64,000 nucleotides of DNA. Origin: Candidatus Bathyarchaeota archaeon (GTDB lineage Archaea > Thermoproteota > Bathyarchaeia > Bathyarchaeales > SOJC01). Below are positions 46,366 through 54,820 of this stretch, one piece after another; the first letter of the stretch is position 1, and the number at the start of each line of letters is the position of its first letter. The position numbers and the translations under genes are program-made. The DNA is taken from positions 35,465 to 99,464 of the forward strand of contig JAGLZW010000001.1 in assembly GCA_023131225.1 (NCBI GenBank), read 5' to 3'. Under the pieces are notes generated by a model. The model was not told the origin of the DNA, ran no database searches, and worked only from the letters and a program-made list of their open reading frames with translations.

Positions 46366-46470
46366 TCTAGAGATAAGCGCACAGCGCGAATGGTGTGCAC
46401 CCCCAAATAATGGGGATCACGCATACCCTTTACAGGGTATCCTCAAATGCGTTTGAGCTTTTTTTCTAGA
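46366..46470 (+). ncRNA. candidate structured RNA ending in a T run
   Basis: A compact element in a gene-free gap. Inverted pairs are GCGC/GCGC (46377-46387), CCCC/GGGG (46401-46415), ATACCC/GGGTAT (46423-46440) and CTCAAA/TTTGAG (46442-46457), the last followed by seven Ts. GGTGTGC (46392-46398) can instead pair with GCATACC (46421-46427), which excludes the third hairpin. TCTAGAGATAAGC and GCTTTTTTTCTAGA can close the whole. A TATA-like TTTAATA lies about 25 bases upstream (46342-46348). No known RNA family is recognised. It might instead act as an antisense leader of the DUF6125-like gene. Confidence 0.5.
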
Positions 46471-46522
46471 ATTCATTTCTTCTTCTCATCACTTTTTTTA
46501 AGCGCTATTTTCACGCTATACA

Positions 46523-46816
46523 TCATTTCTGTTGTATATTGGGGTATTTCTCTCTTATTTTGGCGTCTGCTATTTTAGCAACAGTGGCATTGGAGATCAA
46601 CACATGTTTGACGTTCATGAGGTCGGCCAAGTCTGCTGGTTTTTGATCTTGAGTTACAAGCAATAAGTTGTTGTCTTTTGCATATTCCACGACTTCCTTG
46701 TCTCTTGCTCCTTGCAGTCCTACGTCCTGTGCAATCAACACGCCCCATCCCAAAATCTCAAAATATTCTTTCAATCCTGCATACATTTCATCAAGTAGAA
46801 GCTTCAATGAGACCAA
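46523..46816 (-). CDS. DUF5615 PIN-like protein (possible toxin)
   Basis: 97 residues with 'LLLDEMYAGLKEYFEILGW', 'GARDKEVVEYAKDNNLLLVT' and 'QDQK', the acidic pattern of PIN-like Mut7-C/DUF5615 RNases. Such proteins are often toxins with a DUF433 or other antitoxin, but no antitoxin frame is visible on either side. TTG 46816 or TTG 46807 is the start. Confidence 0.7.
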   Translation of the reverse strand: MVSLKLLLDEMYAGLKEYFEILGWGVLIAQDVGLQGARDKEVVEYAKDNNLLLVTQDQKPADLADLMNVKHVLISNATVAKIADAKIREKYPNIQQK

Positions 46817-46889
46817 CTCGTTCCATTACAATTTGATACATCATATTTATAGCCTTGTTTGCGTCGCGGGGAATGTAGCGACAAAATCG

Positions 46890-47993
46890 TCAAACAAGAG
46901 TTTTCTGTTCCCTGCTTGAAGTGAAATTTGACGTTCTCACTCCTATCAGTCTTATCTTTCTATTTCTGGTGAGATATGGCTGAATGAGTTCTCTGGCAGT
47001 TTTTTGGATGCCTTGAAGATTGTTAGTGAAAAAAGACAGTGTCTTTCCATGGGTGTGAGTTTCGAAGTTCTCGAAGCGGATTTTGATAGTTACCGTTTTG
47101 AAATGCAATTTGCGTTCTACGAGTTCTTCATAGATTTCTTGGCTGAGTTTATCTAATGTTTCGAAGACTAACTCAAAGTCAGATGTATCTTCTTCAAAAG
47201 TGGTTTCTCTGCCCACAGACTTGACTACGCCTCTCTCAGCAACCTCACTGTTATCAACTCCGCGGGATGAGAGGTGATATTGAGCGCCCATTATGCCGAA
47301 CTTTTCAGTTAAAACTGACACGTCAAAAGCAGCTAGGTCGCCTATTGTTTTTATACCGATTTCGTTTAATCTGCGCGCTGTTTTCTTGCCTACCCACAAC
47401 AGTTTCCGTACAGGTAGCGGAGCCAGAAAACCTTCAACTTCACTCTCTTCAACAACTGTTATCCCATTAGGCTTCCTGAAATTACTTGCTATCTTCGCTA
47501 CGAGTTTATTGGGTCCAACACCTGTCGAACAGGCAAGCTTCTCTTTCTTATAGATCTCACGCTTTATTTCCTCTGCCAACCGTCTTGCATCTCTAAAATT
47601 GTCTATTTTTAGGCTAATATCGAGAAAAGCCTCGTCGAGCCCCCATTGTTCAAATTTATCTGTATATTTCTGGAGAATAGCCATGATTCTGGATGAGGCT
47701 TGAGTATAAAGCCTGTAGTTAGGTTTTATATATACGGCGTCGGGGCAGAGTTTCCAAGCTCTTGAGATGGGTATTCCAGATTTTACACCGTATTTCCTTG
47801 CCTCGTAATTACAGGTGCTCACCACTCCTCTTCCCTTTCCCTCTTTTGGGTCAGCCCCAACAATAACAGATATTCCTTTGAATTCTGGATGCTCTTGCTC
47901 TTCAACTGCAGCGTAGAACTGATCCATATCAACATGAAAAATTATTCTGCCTTTGGCTACCCCTTTATTTTCCTTTGGCACCAAACCACTCAA
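46890..47993 (-). CDS. dinB: DNA polymerase IV (Y family)
   Basis: Lesion-bypass polymerase: 'FHVDMDQFYAAVEEQ', 'SRAWKLCPDAVYIKPNY', 'EQWGLDEAFLDIS' (catalytic acids) and the little-finger domain are all present; 367 residues. The extreme C-terminus reads 'SSREQKTLV' and stops, but one base fewer in the preceding A run would give 'REQKLLFDDFV', a PCNA-binding-type end (see findings). The start may be TTG 47993 or GTG 47981. Confidence 0.93.
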   Translation of the reverse strand: MSGLVPKENKGVAKGRIIFHVDMDQFYAAVEEQEHPEFKGISVIVGADPKEGKGRGVVSTCNYEARKYGVKSGIPISRAWKLCPDAVYIKPNYRLYTQASSRIMAILQKYTDKFEQWGLDEAFLDISLKIDNFRDARRLAEEIKREIYKKEKLACSTGVGPNKLVAKIASNFRKPNGITVVEESEVEGFLAPLPVRKLLWVGKKTARRLNEIGIKTIGDLAAFDVSVLTEKFGIMGAQYHLSSRGVDNSEVAERGVVKSVGRETTFEEDTSDFELVFETLDKLSQEIYEELVERKLHFKTVTIKIRFENFETHTHGKTLSFFTNNLQGIQKTARELIQPYLTRNRKIRLIGVRTSNFTSSREQKTLV

Positions 47994-48190
47994 CCACTCA
48001 AGATATAGTACCTATTCCTACCGTTTTGTTGTACTTCGGCGCATACATAGGTGTTTTTCTGATGTTCAAAGCATTTCTCTAGAAAAACCGCTCTATCATC
48101 TACAATATCAAAAAGAAAAGCTTAGAAGCTCTATCTAAAAAGAAGAGTGTGTCTTAGCGTGTGGATACAAATGCTTTGTGATGCCGTACA

Positions 48191-48409
48191 CTAAATTTTG
48201 GCAAGCTTTTTTCTTTGAAGTGGGGAATTAATGATTTCGCGCAGCAGGTTCTGGGTTGGGATTACCACGGAAGCTTTAACCATGCTTTTCAAAGTTCGTA
48301 GAGGTGTGTGGGTGATTTCAGTTGATGCTTTTAGCAGCTCTAGATTCCATTCAATGGCAGCTAGTTTCTTTTCGATTGGAAATGCGTATTTTTCATTTTT
48401 TTGGCTCAT
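48191..48409 (-). CDS. small hypothetical protein of 72 residues
   Basis: A charged, probably helical protein (MSQKNEKYAFPIEKKLAAIE...) with a middle 'SMVKASVVIPTQNLLREI' segment. The upstream DNA has a TATA-like 'GATATAAGTTTGG' and GGAG about 12 bases before the ATG, which supports a real gene. No family is recognised. Confidence 0.5.
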   Translation of the reverse strand: MSQKNEKYAFPIEKKLAAIEWNLELLKASTEITHTPLRTLKSMVKASVVIPTQNLLREIINSPLQRKKLAKI

Positions 48410-48525
48410 AGTTTTTAGGTCTCCAAACTTATATCTCTTATATTGCTATATAGGATGCTTATTCCTCTAGAGGCAATGTTCCCAAAATTGACATATTAGG
48501 CTAATGAGATATTCTTTTATACATT

Positions 48526-49650
48526 TCATATAGAAGCTTCTTCAAGAGTTTGCATCTCATGCGGATAAGTAGTTCTATGCATCAAAAACAACACAACAGC
48601 AATTATAGCTACAATGACAATTCCACCACCAGCAAACACCAAAAATTCAGGAACAACATAAACAGAAACAATTCCACTGTCCGCTCCCGCATATTCATCG
48701 TTTCCAGACCACATTGCTTTAACGTGATACTGTCCCCATAGCAGTGGGTTCCACGAAAACATATATCGCCCATTTGCATCTAACTCCACAGCCCCAATAG
48801 AGAACCAATTACCATTTTCTACGGCATACAACATGACTGTTCCATTCGAAATCGAGACAGAAACTTGCCCAGTAATCACCACAGCGCTTCCTTCCACTAC
48901 AAAGCTTGGTGAAATCGTCAAAGATATTGAGGAAGCCTTAAATGTTCCGAAGCTTGATGAAACTTGCCCTGGGGCAATCTGCTCATAATTCTCCAACGTG
49001 ACAACTGCTACTTGAGCTCCTTCTAGCTCTGAAGGGCACTCTCCAACTCTCCAACCATTCTGCCAGTCGTCACCAGTACATTCCGCCATGTAGTATCGGA
49101 CGCCTCTGTAGTCAATGTATGAAATTGTTGTTCGTACGTCCGCTGGAGGGCTAGGAAGGTCTACGCCGATGTTCATGTGGCTTTCATGTTCATAATAGAG
49201 TAGAACAATGTTCAAGTCTTGAGATTTTATCAACGACGCTGCAACATATGAAAGCAAATCACAATCTCCTTTGTTTTCGACGATAGTTTCAACGGGATAT
49301 TTGGTTTCTTCAACAACTTGATATGGAATCTGATGAACCACCATGAGAACCGCGTTCACAAAATCTTCCTCATCAGGAAAGATGCTTCTAATGTCTGCAG
49401 CCACAAGCGCCAGCGAATAAGGAGTTACAAAACTCGCGAAACTGTCCTGAGTTAACTGATGGCTCTTTTGCTGATAATATTCGTATAACAAATGAGTTGT
49501 TGAAAGGGTGAGTTGATAAGTGGACTGTCCTTTGAGTAGAAAATATTTCCGCTCATAGTTTTGAGCAAAGCATACTCTCGAGAAAATTAAAGCCAAAAAG
49601 ACCCCCGTGACAATAGCCGCAACAAGTTTACCAGCCGTTTGTCGACGCAT
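48526..49650 (-). CDS. secreted transglutaminase-like/Ig-like surface protein
   Basis: About 374 residues from ATG 49650: signal peptide (RRQTAGKLVAAIVTGVFLAL), a transglutaminase-like domain with Cys130 in NKGDCDLLSY, His158 in ESHMNIGVD and a later Asp in 'YIDYRG', then an Ig/Big-like beta domain ('VVEGSAVVITGQVSV') and a C-terminal membrane anchor ('FLVFAGGGIVIVAIIAVVLF') with a short cytoplasmic tail. It is likely an exposed cell-surface protein; the catalytic activity is inferred. Confidence 0.75.
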   Translation of the reverse strand: MRRQTAGKLVAAIVTGVFLALIFSRVCFAQNYERKYFLLKGQSTYQLTLSTTHLLYEYYQQKSHQLTQDSFASFVTPYSLALVAADIRSIFPDEEDFVNAVLMVVHQIPYQVVEETKYPVETIVENKGDCDLLSYVAASLIKSQDLNIVLLYYEHESHMNIGVDLPSPPADVRTTISYIDYRGVRYYMAECTGDDWQNGWRVGECPSELEGAQVAVVTLENYEQIAPGQVSSSFGTFKASSISLTISPSFVVEGSAVVITGQVSVSISNGTVMLYAVENGNWFSIGAVELDANGRYMFSWNPLLWGQYHVKAMWSGNDEYAGADSGIVSVYVVPEFLVFAGGGIVIVAIIAVVLFLMHRTTYPHEMQTLEEASI

Positions 49651-49758
49651 AGGACATCCCACAAAGGAACTTTCTAGTTTCGACATGAAAAGGTCTATGA
49701 AATGGGAATCTGAATCTCTAGATAGTAATTATACCATACAATAATCGCGTACATCCAG

Positions 49759-49944
49759 TTAGATGTACATGTATACGGTGTCTTTGTCTATTCGTATTAC
49801 TTTTCCATTAGCCTTACAGAAGTCAAAAAGAATCTGCCGCATTCCTCTCAAAGTCTTTACTTTCTTCGCTTTCTTGCCCCAATCTGGGTCAGCCAACAAC
49901 CGCACAACAACATCCAAACTGGCGACACATTTGTTGCAACGCAA
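49759..49944 (-). CDS. small CxxC protein
   Basis: 61 residues beginning MRCNKCVASLDVVVRLLADP. TTG 49944 has AAGGAG 9 bases upstream; an in-frame GTG at 49974 is less well placed. It has one CxxC pair at its N-terminus and a predicted alpha/beta body. No family recognised. Confidence 0.45.
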   Translation of the reverse strand: MRCNKCVASLDVVVRLLADPDWGKKAKKVKTLRGMRQILFDFCKANGKVIRIDKDTVYMYI

Positions 49945-50185
49945 AGAGATATTCTCCTTTCCCCAGTCTTTCACAGAAAAAACAACTATTTCAATGATAA
50001 AGCGATTATTCCCGCAATCGACTTATATCTATCTAAAAAGCTGAAAGACATTAAATGGATTAGCGTGATGCCAAAAAAGCCCAAATGTCCGCACAAATGT
50101 ACTTCTTTGCAAAAAAAGGTTGGGCATTTCTCTAACGCAAACGCGTACTACGTATAAGAAAACGGAAAAACAGGCGCAAAGCACA

Positions 50186-50740
50186 CTAAATAGTATGCTC
50201 AGAGATTTGAGTGAACTTCTCCAAAATTCTGAAAGTCAACCCCCAAACCACATTTCCTTCCACAAAATAAGCTGGGACTTCTCCGAAAGGGAAATCAGCA
50301 GTTCCCCTGCATTCTCGCAATTTTCCCACAAGAGCCCAAACATACCCTTCTAATTCTTCGCTCAGTATTATTGTGGGCTCATGTTCTAGAAGGATGACAA
50401 AAGAAGCTACTAGCAGCTTCGGCCTCACAGTTGACCTCGTATGTTCCAACACTCCCAGAAAGCGACAACGATTAGCAATGTTTATGTTGGTCTCTTCAAG
50501 TGTCTCCCTAACAACGGTCTGTATTATATCCCGATCTTTTGGGTCACGTTTTCCACCGGGGAAAGCCATCTGCCCTGACCATGGATCCAAAGAGCTCTCT
50601 GTCCTCTTCACTAAGAGAATGTTAAGACCTTGATCTGCAGGCTCCAGCAAAAGAGCAACTGCGGCATCTGCATTTTGCACTTCTGATGCAGGTTTCAGCT
50701 TTTGCGACAAGCTTCTTATGGTTTTGGTATAGTTTGACAT
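50186..50740 (-). CDS. Nudix hydrolase (CoA-pyrophosphatase-like)
   Basis: 184 residues with a Nudix box (GGKRDPKDRDIIQTVVRET followed by LEET) and 'SLDPWSGQMAFPGG', which is the UPF0035/NUDT7-like signature of CoA pyrophosphatases. ATG 50740 has GGGAG upstream. It is divergent from nifU. Confidence 0.88.
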   Translation of the reverse strand: MSNYTKTIRSLSQKLKPASEVQNADAAVALLLEPADQGLNILLVKRTESSLDPWSGQMAFPGGKRDPKDRDIIQTVVRETLEETNINIANRCRFLGVLEHTRSTVRPKLLVASFVILLEHEPTIILSEELEGYVWALVGKLRECRGTADFPFGEVPAYFVEGNVVWGLTFRILEKFTQISEHTI

Positions 50741-50846
50741 TATCGTCTCCCAGTGAAGATGACTTGAAATTCAGCTTCCATGTAAGAAGCAGTATTGAAG
50801 AGAAGTTTTTATAGCACACTCACTTAATGTTTTCGAGTGAGTTGCA

Positions 50847-51077
50847 ATGAACGAGAAGGTCAAAGAAAAAGTTGAAAAGGCAATCGAAGAGATAAGACCG
50901 AATCTACAGGCTGATGGTGGTGACATTGAACTTGTCGATGTGGATAATGGAGTTGCTAAGGTTAAGCTGAAGGGGGCATGCGCAGGTTGTCCAATGTCAA
51001 CGATGACAATAAAGTGGGGAGTTGAAAACTTCCTAAAGCGAAAAGTGCCTGAAATAACAAAAGTTGAAACGGTTTAG
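50847..51077 (+). CDS. NifU C-terminal-domain iron-sulfur scaffold
   Basis: 76 residues of the Nfu type, with 'LQADGGDIELVDVDNGVAKV' and Cys-x2-Cys in 'GACAGCPMSTMTIKWGVE'. It carries and delivers Fe-S clusters. A TTTTTATAG promoter element lies about 40 bases upstream. Confidence 0.93.
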   Translation: MNEKVKEKVEKAIEEIRPNLQADGGDIELVDVDNGVAKVKLKGACAGCPMSTMTIKWGVENFLKRKVPEITKVETV

Positions 51078-51205
51078 AAAAACTGTATGGACTCGCAATA
51101 ATTGCTTGTGCGCAAGAACTGATCGTAAGTTATCTTTGTGTTTGATTCGAAGTTTTAATGAAAGTCTCCGCGTGAGATTAATTCTGGTTCTCATCAGCTG
51201 CATTA

Positions 51206-51748
51206 CTAGAAAACCGGTCGTACACGTGCCATGCTCTCAAGGACCCAGCCTAAAGCGATTGTCGCTATACCGAGGCTGAACGTTACGAAACAATCTAGGA
51301 TAAAAATCCATTCGAAACCGCTAGCCGCGCGAAAATATAATGTGAGCGCGTTATATTGAAAAACGGATAAAATGACTAGAGATGCTCCAATTATGTAAAA
51401 GCAAACTCGTGCAATGACCTGGCTGGTTGTTAACCGATGCGTATAAGCCAAATATTTTTTGATGCTTTCAACCTCTTCTGCCCGGTTACGTGTAGATGTT
51501 CTTAACTCTTCCAATTCTTTTTCAAGATCCTTGAGGCGTCGTTCAGCAAATGTTTCCATTTCTTTGCGAAGACGGGAGTGTCTTATCTGCTTCTTGTAAA
51601 GGGTCAAAATCGCTTTTTCTCTACTTTTTCCTTTATTGCCTAGTTTTTCTATGTCATAATTTAATGACAGCTCAGGGTTTGCATATCCCATCCTCTTGTA
51701 AATCTCAATAAGCTCCTCATACATCTTTTCGGTTTTTGCAGATGACAT
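51206..51748 (-). CDS. coiled-coil membrane protein
   Basis: About 180 residues from ATG 51748. An N-terminal helical region ends in a strong coiled coil (about 75-110, 'LKDLEKELEELRTSTRNRAE'), and two C-terminal membrane segments follow ('VCFYIIGASLVILSVFQY' and 'FILDCFVTFSLGIATIALGW'). Function unknown. Confidence 0.6.
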   Translation of the reverse strand: MSSAKTEKMYEELIEIYKRMGYANPELSLNYDIEKLGNKGKSREKAILTLYKKQIRHSRLRKEMETFAERRLKDLEKELEELRTSTRNRAEEVESIKKYLAYTHRLTTSQVIARVCFYIIGASLVILSVFQYNALTLYFRAASGFEWIFILDCFVTFSLGIATIALGWVLESMARVRPVF

Positions 51749-51889
51749 CTTATTCACAAAAAATACAAATGTTTCAATCACATTTAAAGGTTTGAGAATT
51801 CATATCACTTCTTGAAGAGAATCAAAGATGAACTTTGATGAAGCAAAAGCGCTATTCTCGGCATCTAATCGAGAAAGTTGTGGGGTGGA

Positions 51890-53299
51890 ATGAAGAAAGT
51901 AATGCAGAGAATTATCTTCATACTGCTGGTAACTGTTATATTAACGCTTACTCCCAAAATTCCAGTTTCCGCTGCTGAATTACCGATGGAAATGCCGGTT
52001 GTTTACGTGGATCCGCAGGACGCTTTTGCTGCCGTAGGAACAATTTTCAATGTAAGCGTTAAGGTTTTCAATCTCAAAGATAGCTTCTATGGGACCGATG
52101 AGGAGTGGATACCAGGTGATCCCCTACCACTTCCAGGTTCGCTTTATAATTATTCTCTAGGCCACATGTATGGCTTCAATATCAACTTTAGCTGGGATCC
52201 TGAGATACTGGAATATGTCAGCCGTCTTGTCAAGACACCAGTAGAAGACTACGCTGACGGTGTTCTTTACGGACCCATATTTGAAGTTCAAGACGATGTA
52301 AACTCAACTGAAGGCACATATTCCATCACACAAAACTCCGTACCCATCATTGAGGGATTCAATTGTCATAACAGAAGCGCCACGGTGTTTACTATAACCT
52401 TCAAAGTAAAGAGGGAAGAGCCATGCCTACTGCGCTTAGAAAGTGTCGAACTTTTGCTCGATGTTGTTTTGGCAGTCGAACCAAGAGTACCCGACATAAT
52501 CCCCCATCACGCCCTAGATGGAGCGTTTACTCCCGTAGAGATGACTCGTATCACCAGCATTGATGTTGGTGTCTTGATTGATACACAATTGCACACTCCG
52601 TTGATCTTAGGTGAAGATGCAATAGTGCGCGTTCTTGCCGTAAATGATGGAACGGTTCCAAACTCGTACAACCTAGTTGTTTATAACGATGCCATCCCTC
52701 AGGCAATATGGGTGGGTGAAAATTTATCCCCAGGTGAAATGGAAACCTATACCTGCACTCTGAAAGCTGAGGATGTAAGGAGAGGGTTACACAAAGTTAC
52801 AGCTAAAGCCACTATTTCATTTCAAGACACCACAATTGTTGATTCGCTCACTAAGGATTTCGCCGTTATCACCGCTCCACTACTGAGTGTAAGTTTACCG
52901 AACTACATACGTGAAAACGAGACGGTAATCCTTAACGCCGAAAAAAGCTTTCATCAAGATCCAAACGGCCAAATTTCAAACTTCAGATGGTCAATCTACG
53001 AACCTAACGGAACTGTTCCAGCTTATGAATATGAGGGCACAAGCGTGACTCATACATTTACCCGGAATGGAACATGGCGCATAATACTGGTAGCTAGAGA
53101 CAATTGGGGAGTTACATATAATCCGTTGCGAAATGCAACCATACCATACCGAGAAGAGATTATGCTTGACGTGCACACAGGAAACGAGCCACCTCCGTAC
53201 GATTTTGCGTATGCGCAGACGGTTGTACTTGTCGCCAGTATAATATTGGTAGCTGCAATTGGCATCGTTGTTTACAGAATAAGAAAAAAGCATCGTTAG
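51890..53299 (+). CDS. membrane-anchored surface protein with a cohesin-like domain
   Basis: 469 residues: signal peptide cleaved near 'VSAAELP', then a domain at about 35-205 resembling cohesin ('VGTIFNVSVKVFNLKDSFYG', 'YGFNINFSWDPEILEY', 'ATVFTITFKVK'), a CARDB-like domain ('DVGVLIDTQLHTPLILGEDA'), a PKD-like domain ('LNAEKSFHQDPNG ... RNGTWRIILVARDNWG') and a C-terminal membrane anchor. ATG 51890 has GGGGTGGA upstream. It could be a receptor for dockerin-bearing proteins. Confidence 0.7.
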   Translation: MKKVMQRIIFILLVTVILTLTPKIPVSAAELPMEMPVVYVDPQDAFAAVGTIFNVSVKVFNLKDSFYGTDEEWIPGDPLPLPGSLYNYSLGHMYGFNINFSWDPEILEYVSRLVKTPVEDYADGVLYGPIFEVQDDVNSTEGTYSITQNSVPIIEGFNCHNRSATVFTITFKVKREEPCLLRLESVELLLDVVLAVEPRVPDIIPHHALDGAFTPVEMTRITSIDVGVLIDTQLHTPLILGEDAIVRVLAVNDGTVPNSYNLVVYNDAIPQAIWVGENLSPGEMETYTCTLKAEDVRRGLHKVTAKATISFQDTTIVDSLTKDFAVITAPLLSVSLPNYIRENETVILNAEKSFHQDPNGQISNFRWSIYEPNGTVPAYEYEGTSVTHTFTRNGTWRIILVARDNWGVTYNPLRNATIPYREEIMLDVHTGNEPPPYDFAYAQTVVLVASIILVAAIGIVVYRIRKKHR

Positions 53300-53416
53300 A
53301 TGCCTTTGATTGGCTTTTGGAGGCACAGAGCAAAAATTGAAGGCTTATGTTTTCTAGTGAAAATGTGCTGGCTAGACGGAACGTTAACTAACCTTTTCTG
53401 CGCTTAAGCAGAGTGT

Positions 53417-53689
53417 TTACTTTTGACGTAGATGTAAACGTAAATCTTCAAGGCTTTTAAGGAACGTGTGCCCTTTTTCGGTAACTTCGTACTTTTTCCC
53501 ATATTGTGCGGCGGTTTCTGTGATGTAGCCCATATTAGTTAAGAAGAGTAGGTATTTGTTTAGCTGATCATAGCTTAGGCTGGCGTGTTTCATGATTGCG
53601 TATTTTCTTCCACCTTCATCGTATCGCCTAATCGTCTTAAGTACGTCTCTAAAAATCGTGACTCTATCCCTATATTTGAATGAACACAT
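53417..53689 (-). CDS. small winged-helix DNA-binding protein
   Basis: About 90 residues, a winged helix of the archaeal HTH_45 kind ('DQLNKYLLFLTNMGYITE', 'YEVTEKGHTFLKSL'). A TATA box (TATTTATATT at 53725-53734 on this strand) would start transcription near 53700, so ATG 53689 as a nearly leaderless start is preferred over longer frames. Confidence 0.7.
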   Translation of the reverse strand: MCSFKYRDRVTIFRDVLKTIRRYDEGGRKYAIMKHASLSYDQLNKYLLFLTNMGYITETAAQYGKKYEVTEKGHTFLKSLEDLRLHLRQK

Positions 53690-53805
53690 CCTTACTGGGT
53701 CGAAGCCAAACATTATTAACAACCAATATAAATAATTGATTTCCATGCTTTTTAGTGTTTTGCTTACGCGGCTTTTGGGTCGCGGGTTTGCGAAAATTAT
53801 TATGG

Positions 53806-53910
53806 TGGCGCCGCCGGTAGGAATCGAACCTACGACCGACTGGTTAACAGCGTCAGCCCCTGATAAGCCCTACCAGAGTCAGCTGCTCTACCTAACTGAG
53901 CTACAGCGGC
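53806..53910 (-). tRNA. tRNA-Asn (GTT) with a 28-base intron at a non-canonical site
   Basis: Acceptor stem GCCGCTG/CGGCGGC, D stem GCTC/GAGC, T arm GTAGG-TTCGATT-CCTAC, discriminator G and encoded CCA (53806-53808). The anticodon loop CTGTTAA holds GTT at 53846-53848. The 28-base intron, about 53851-53878, lies before that loop, near positions 31-34 rather than at the canonical 37/38. The mature anticodon stem GCTGA/CCAGT has one G-U and one A-C mismatch. The intron's CTGGT can pair with the exon ACCAG. Confidence 0.8.
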
Positions 53911-53988
53911 AACATAACGACTATTCTGACGAAACTGGGAATATTTAAATCTTCATACATCAAAACACAACAGTCTGAGGGTAAAGGA

Positions 53989-54180
53989 ATGTATAGACCA
54001 ATGCAATTCCTAGTATATCTCTGCTTCTCCTTAGGATTTCTAATCCTCCTACACCAATACATTTTACATGGGGTATTGTTTGAAATAGCAGACATCCACC
54101 ACGAAACCTTTTCCATTGCCTTCTTCTCCCTTGGCTTAGGCATTTTGCTTGGAACTACCCGTAAAACTGGAAAACCTTAA
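53989..54180 (+). CDS. small two-segment membrane protein
   Basis: 63 residues with two hydrophobic stretches ('FLVYLCFSLGFLILLHQYIL' and 'FSIAFFSLGLGILLG') and a short basic tail. AAAGGA lies right before ATG 53989. It sits between tRNA-Asn and tRNA-Met. No family recognised. Confidence 0.6.
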   Translation: MYRPMQFLVYLCFSLGFLILLHQYILHGVLFEIADIHHETFSIAFFSLGLGILLGTTRKTGKP

Positions 54181-54210
54181 TTTCACTGTTACTCTACAAA
54201 ATAGGGAAGA

Positions 54211-54301
54211 GGGCCCGTAGCTCAGTATGGTCAGAGCGACAGGCTCATAATCGTCTGGATGAGAGACCTGTTGGTCGGGCGTTCAAATCGCCCCGGGCCC
54301 A
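54211..54301 (+). tRNA. tRNA with CAT anticodon (elongator Met or Ile2), with a 16-base intron
   Basis: Acceptor GGGCCCG/CGGGCCC, T arm with GTTCAAATC, discriminator A and no encoded CCA. The anticodon stem ACAGG/CCTGT flanks the loop CTCATAA with CAT at 54246-54248. A short intron, about 54250-54266, interrupts the canonical position next to base 37. The stem lacks the GGG/CCC of initiator tRNA, so it is elongator Met or Ile2. Confidence 0.85.
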
Positions 54302-54346
54302 CTACCCTCAAGTTTACTTGAGACCACATCTTACCAACAAGAGACT

Positions 54347-54820
54347 ATGAGAAAAATCAATATCAGGATGGATTATTTGAAGCGTGAATATCCCACTAAG
54401 CCCATCATAGGCATAGGTGCAGTTATTATATGCAATGGCAAAATCCTCTTGGTCAAACGAGGTTCTGAGCCAGGTAAAAATAAATGGAGCATTCCAGGCG
54501 GTCTTGTTGAGCTTGGTGAAACTGTACAAGAGACAACCGTTCGAGAAGTTAAGGAAGAGACTAACCTCGATGTACAAGTTCGTAGCTTGATCGACGTAGT
54601 AGATAACTTGGAGCCAGACGAAAAAGGTAGATTGCGATACCACTTCGTTATTCTCGATTTTCTTGTTCACTTGGAGGGAGGAAGTCTCCGAGCAGGAAGC
54701 GATGTTCTCGACGTGCGCTGGGTCCCTTTAAGCGATGTGGAAGAATATGATTTGACAAAGTCCTTTAGAGAGTTCTTTGAAAGGAACCGAGGAATGTTAC
54801 AAGGATTTGATTCTTGTTAG
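54347..54820 (+). CDS. Nudix hydrolase (ADP-ribose pyrophosphatase-like)
   Basis: 157 residues with a canonical Nudix box starting at 'GGLVELGETVQETTVREV' followed by KEET. The N-terminal 'IIGIGAVIICNGKILLVKRG' strand pair is standard. ATG 54368 is a possible alternative start. Substrate not defined. Confidence 0.88.
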   Translation: MRKINIRMDYLKREYPTKPIIGIGAVIICNGKILLVKRGSEPGKNKWSIPGGLVELGETVQETTVREVKEETNLDVQVRSLIDVVDNLEPDEKGRLRYHFVILDFLVHLEGGSLRAGSDVLDVRWVPLSDVEEYDLTKSFREFFERNRGMLQGFDSC

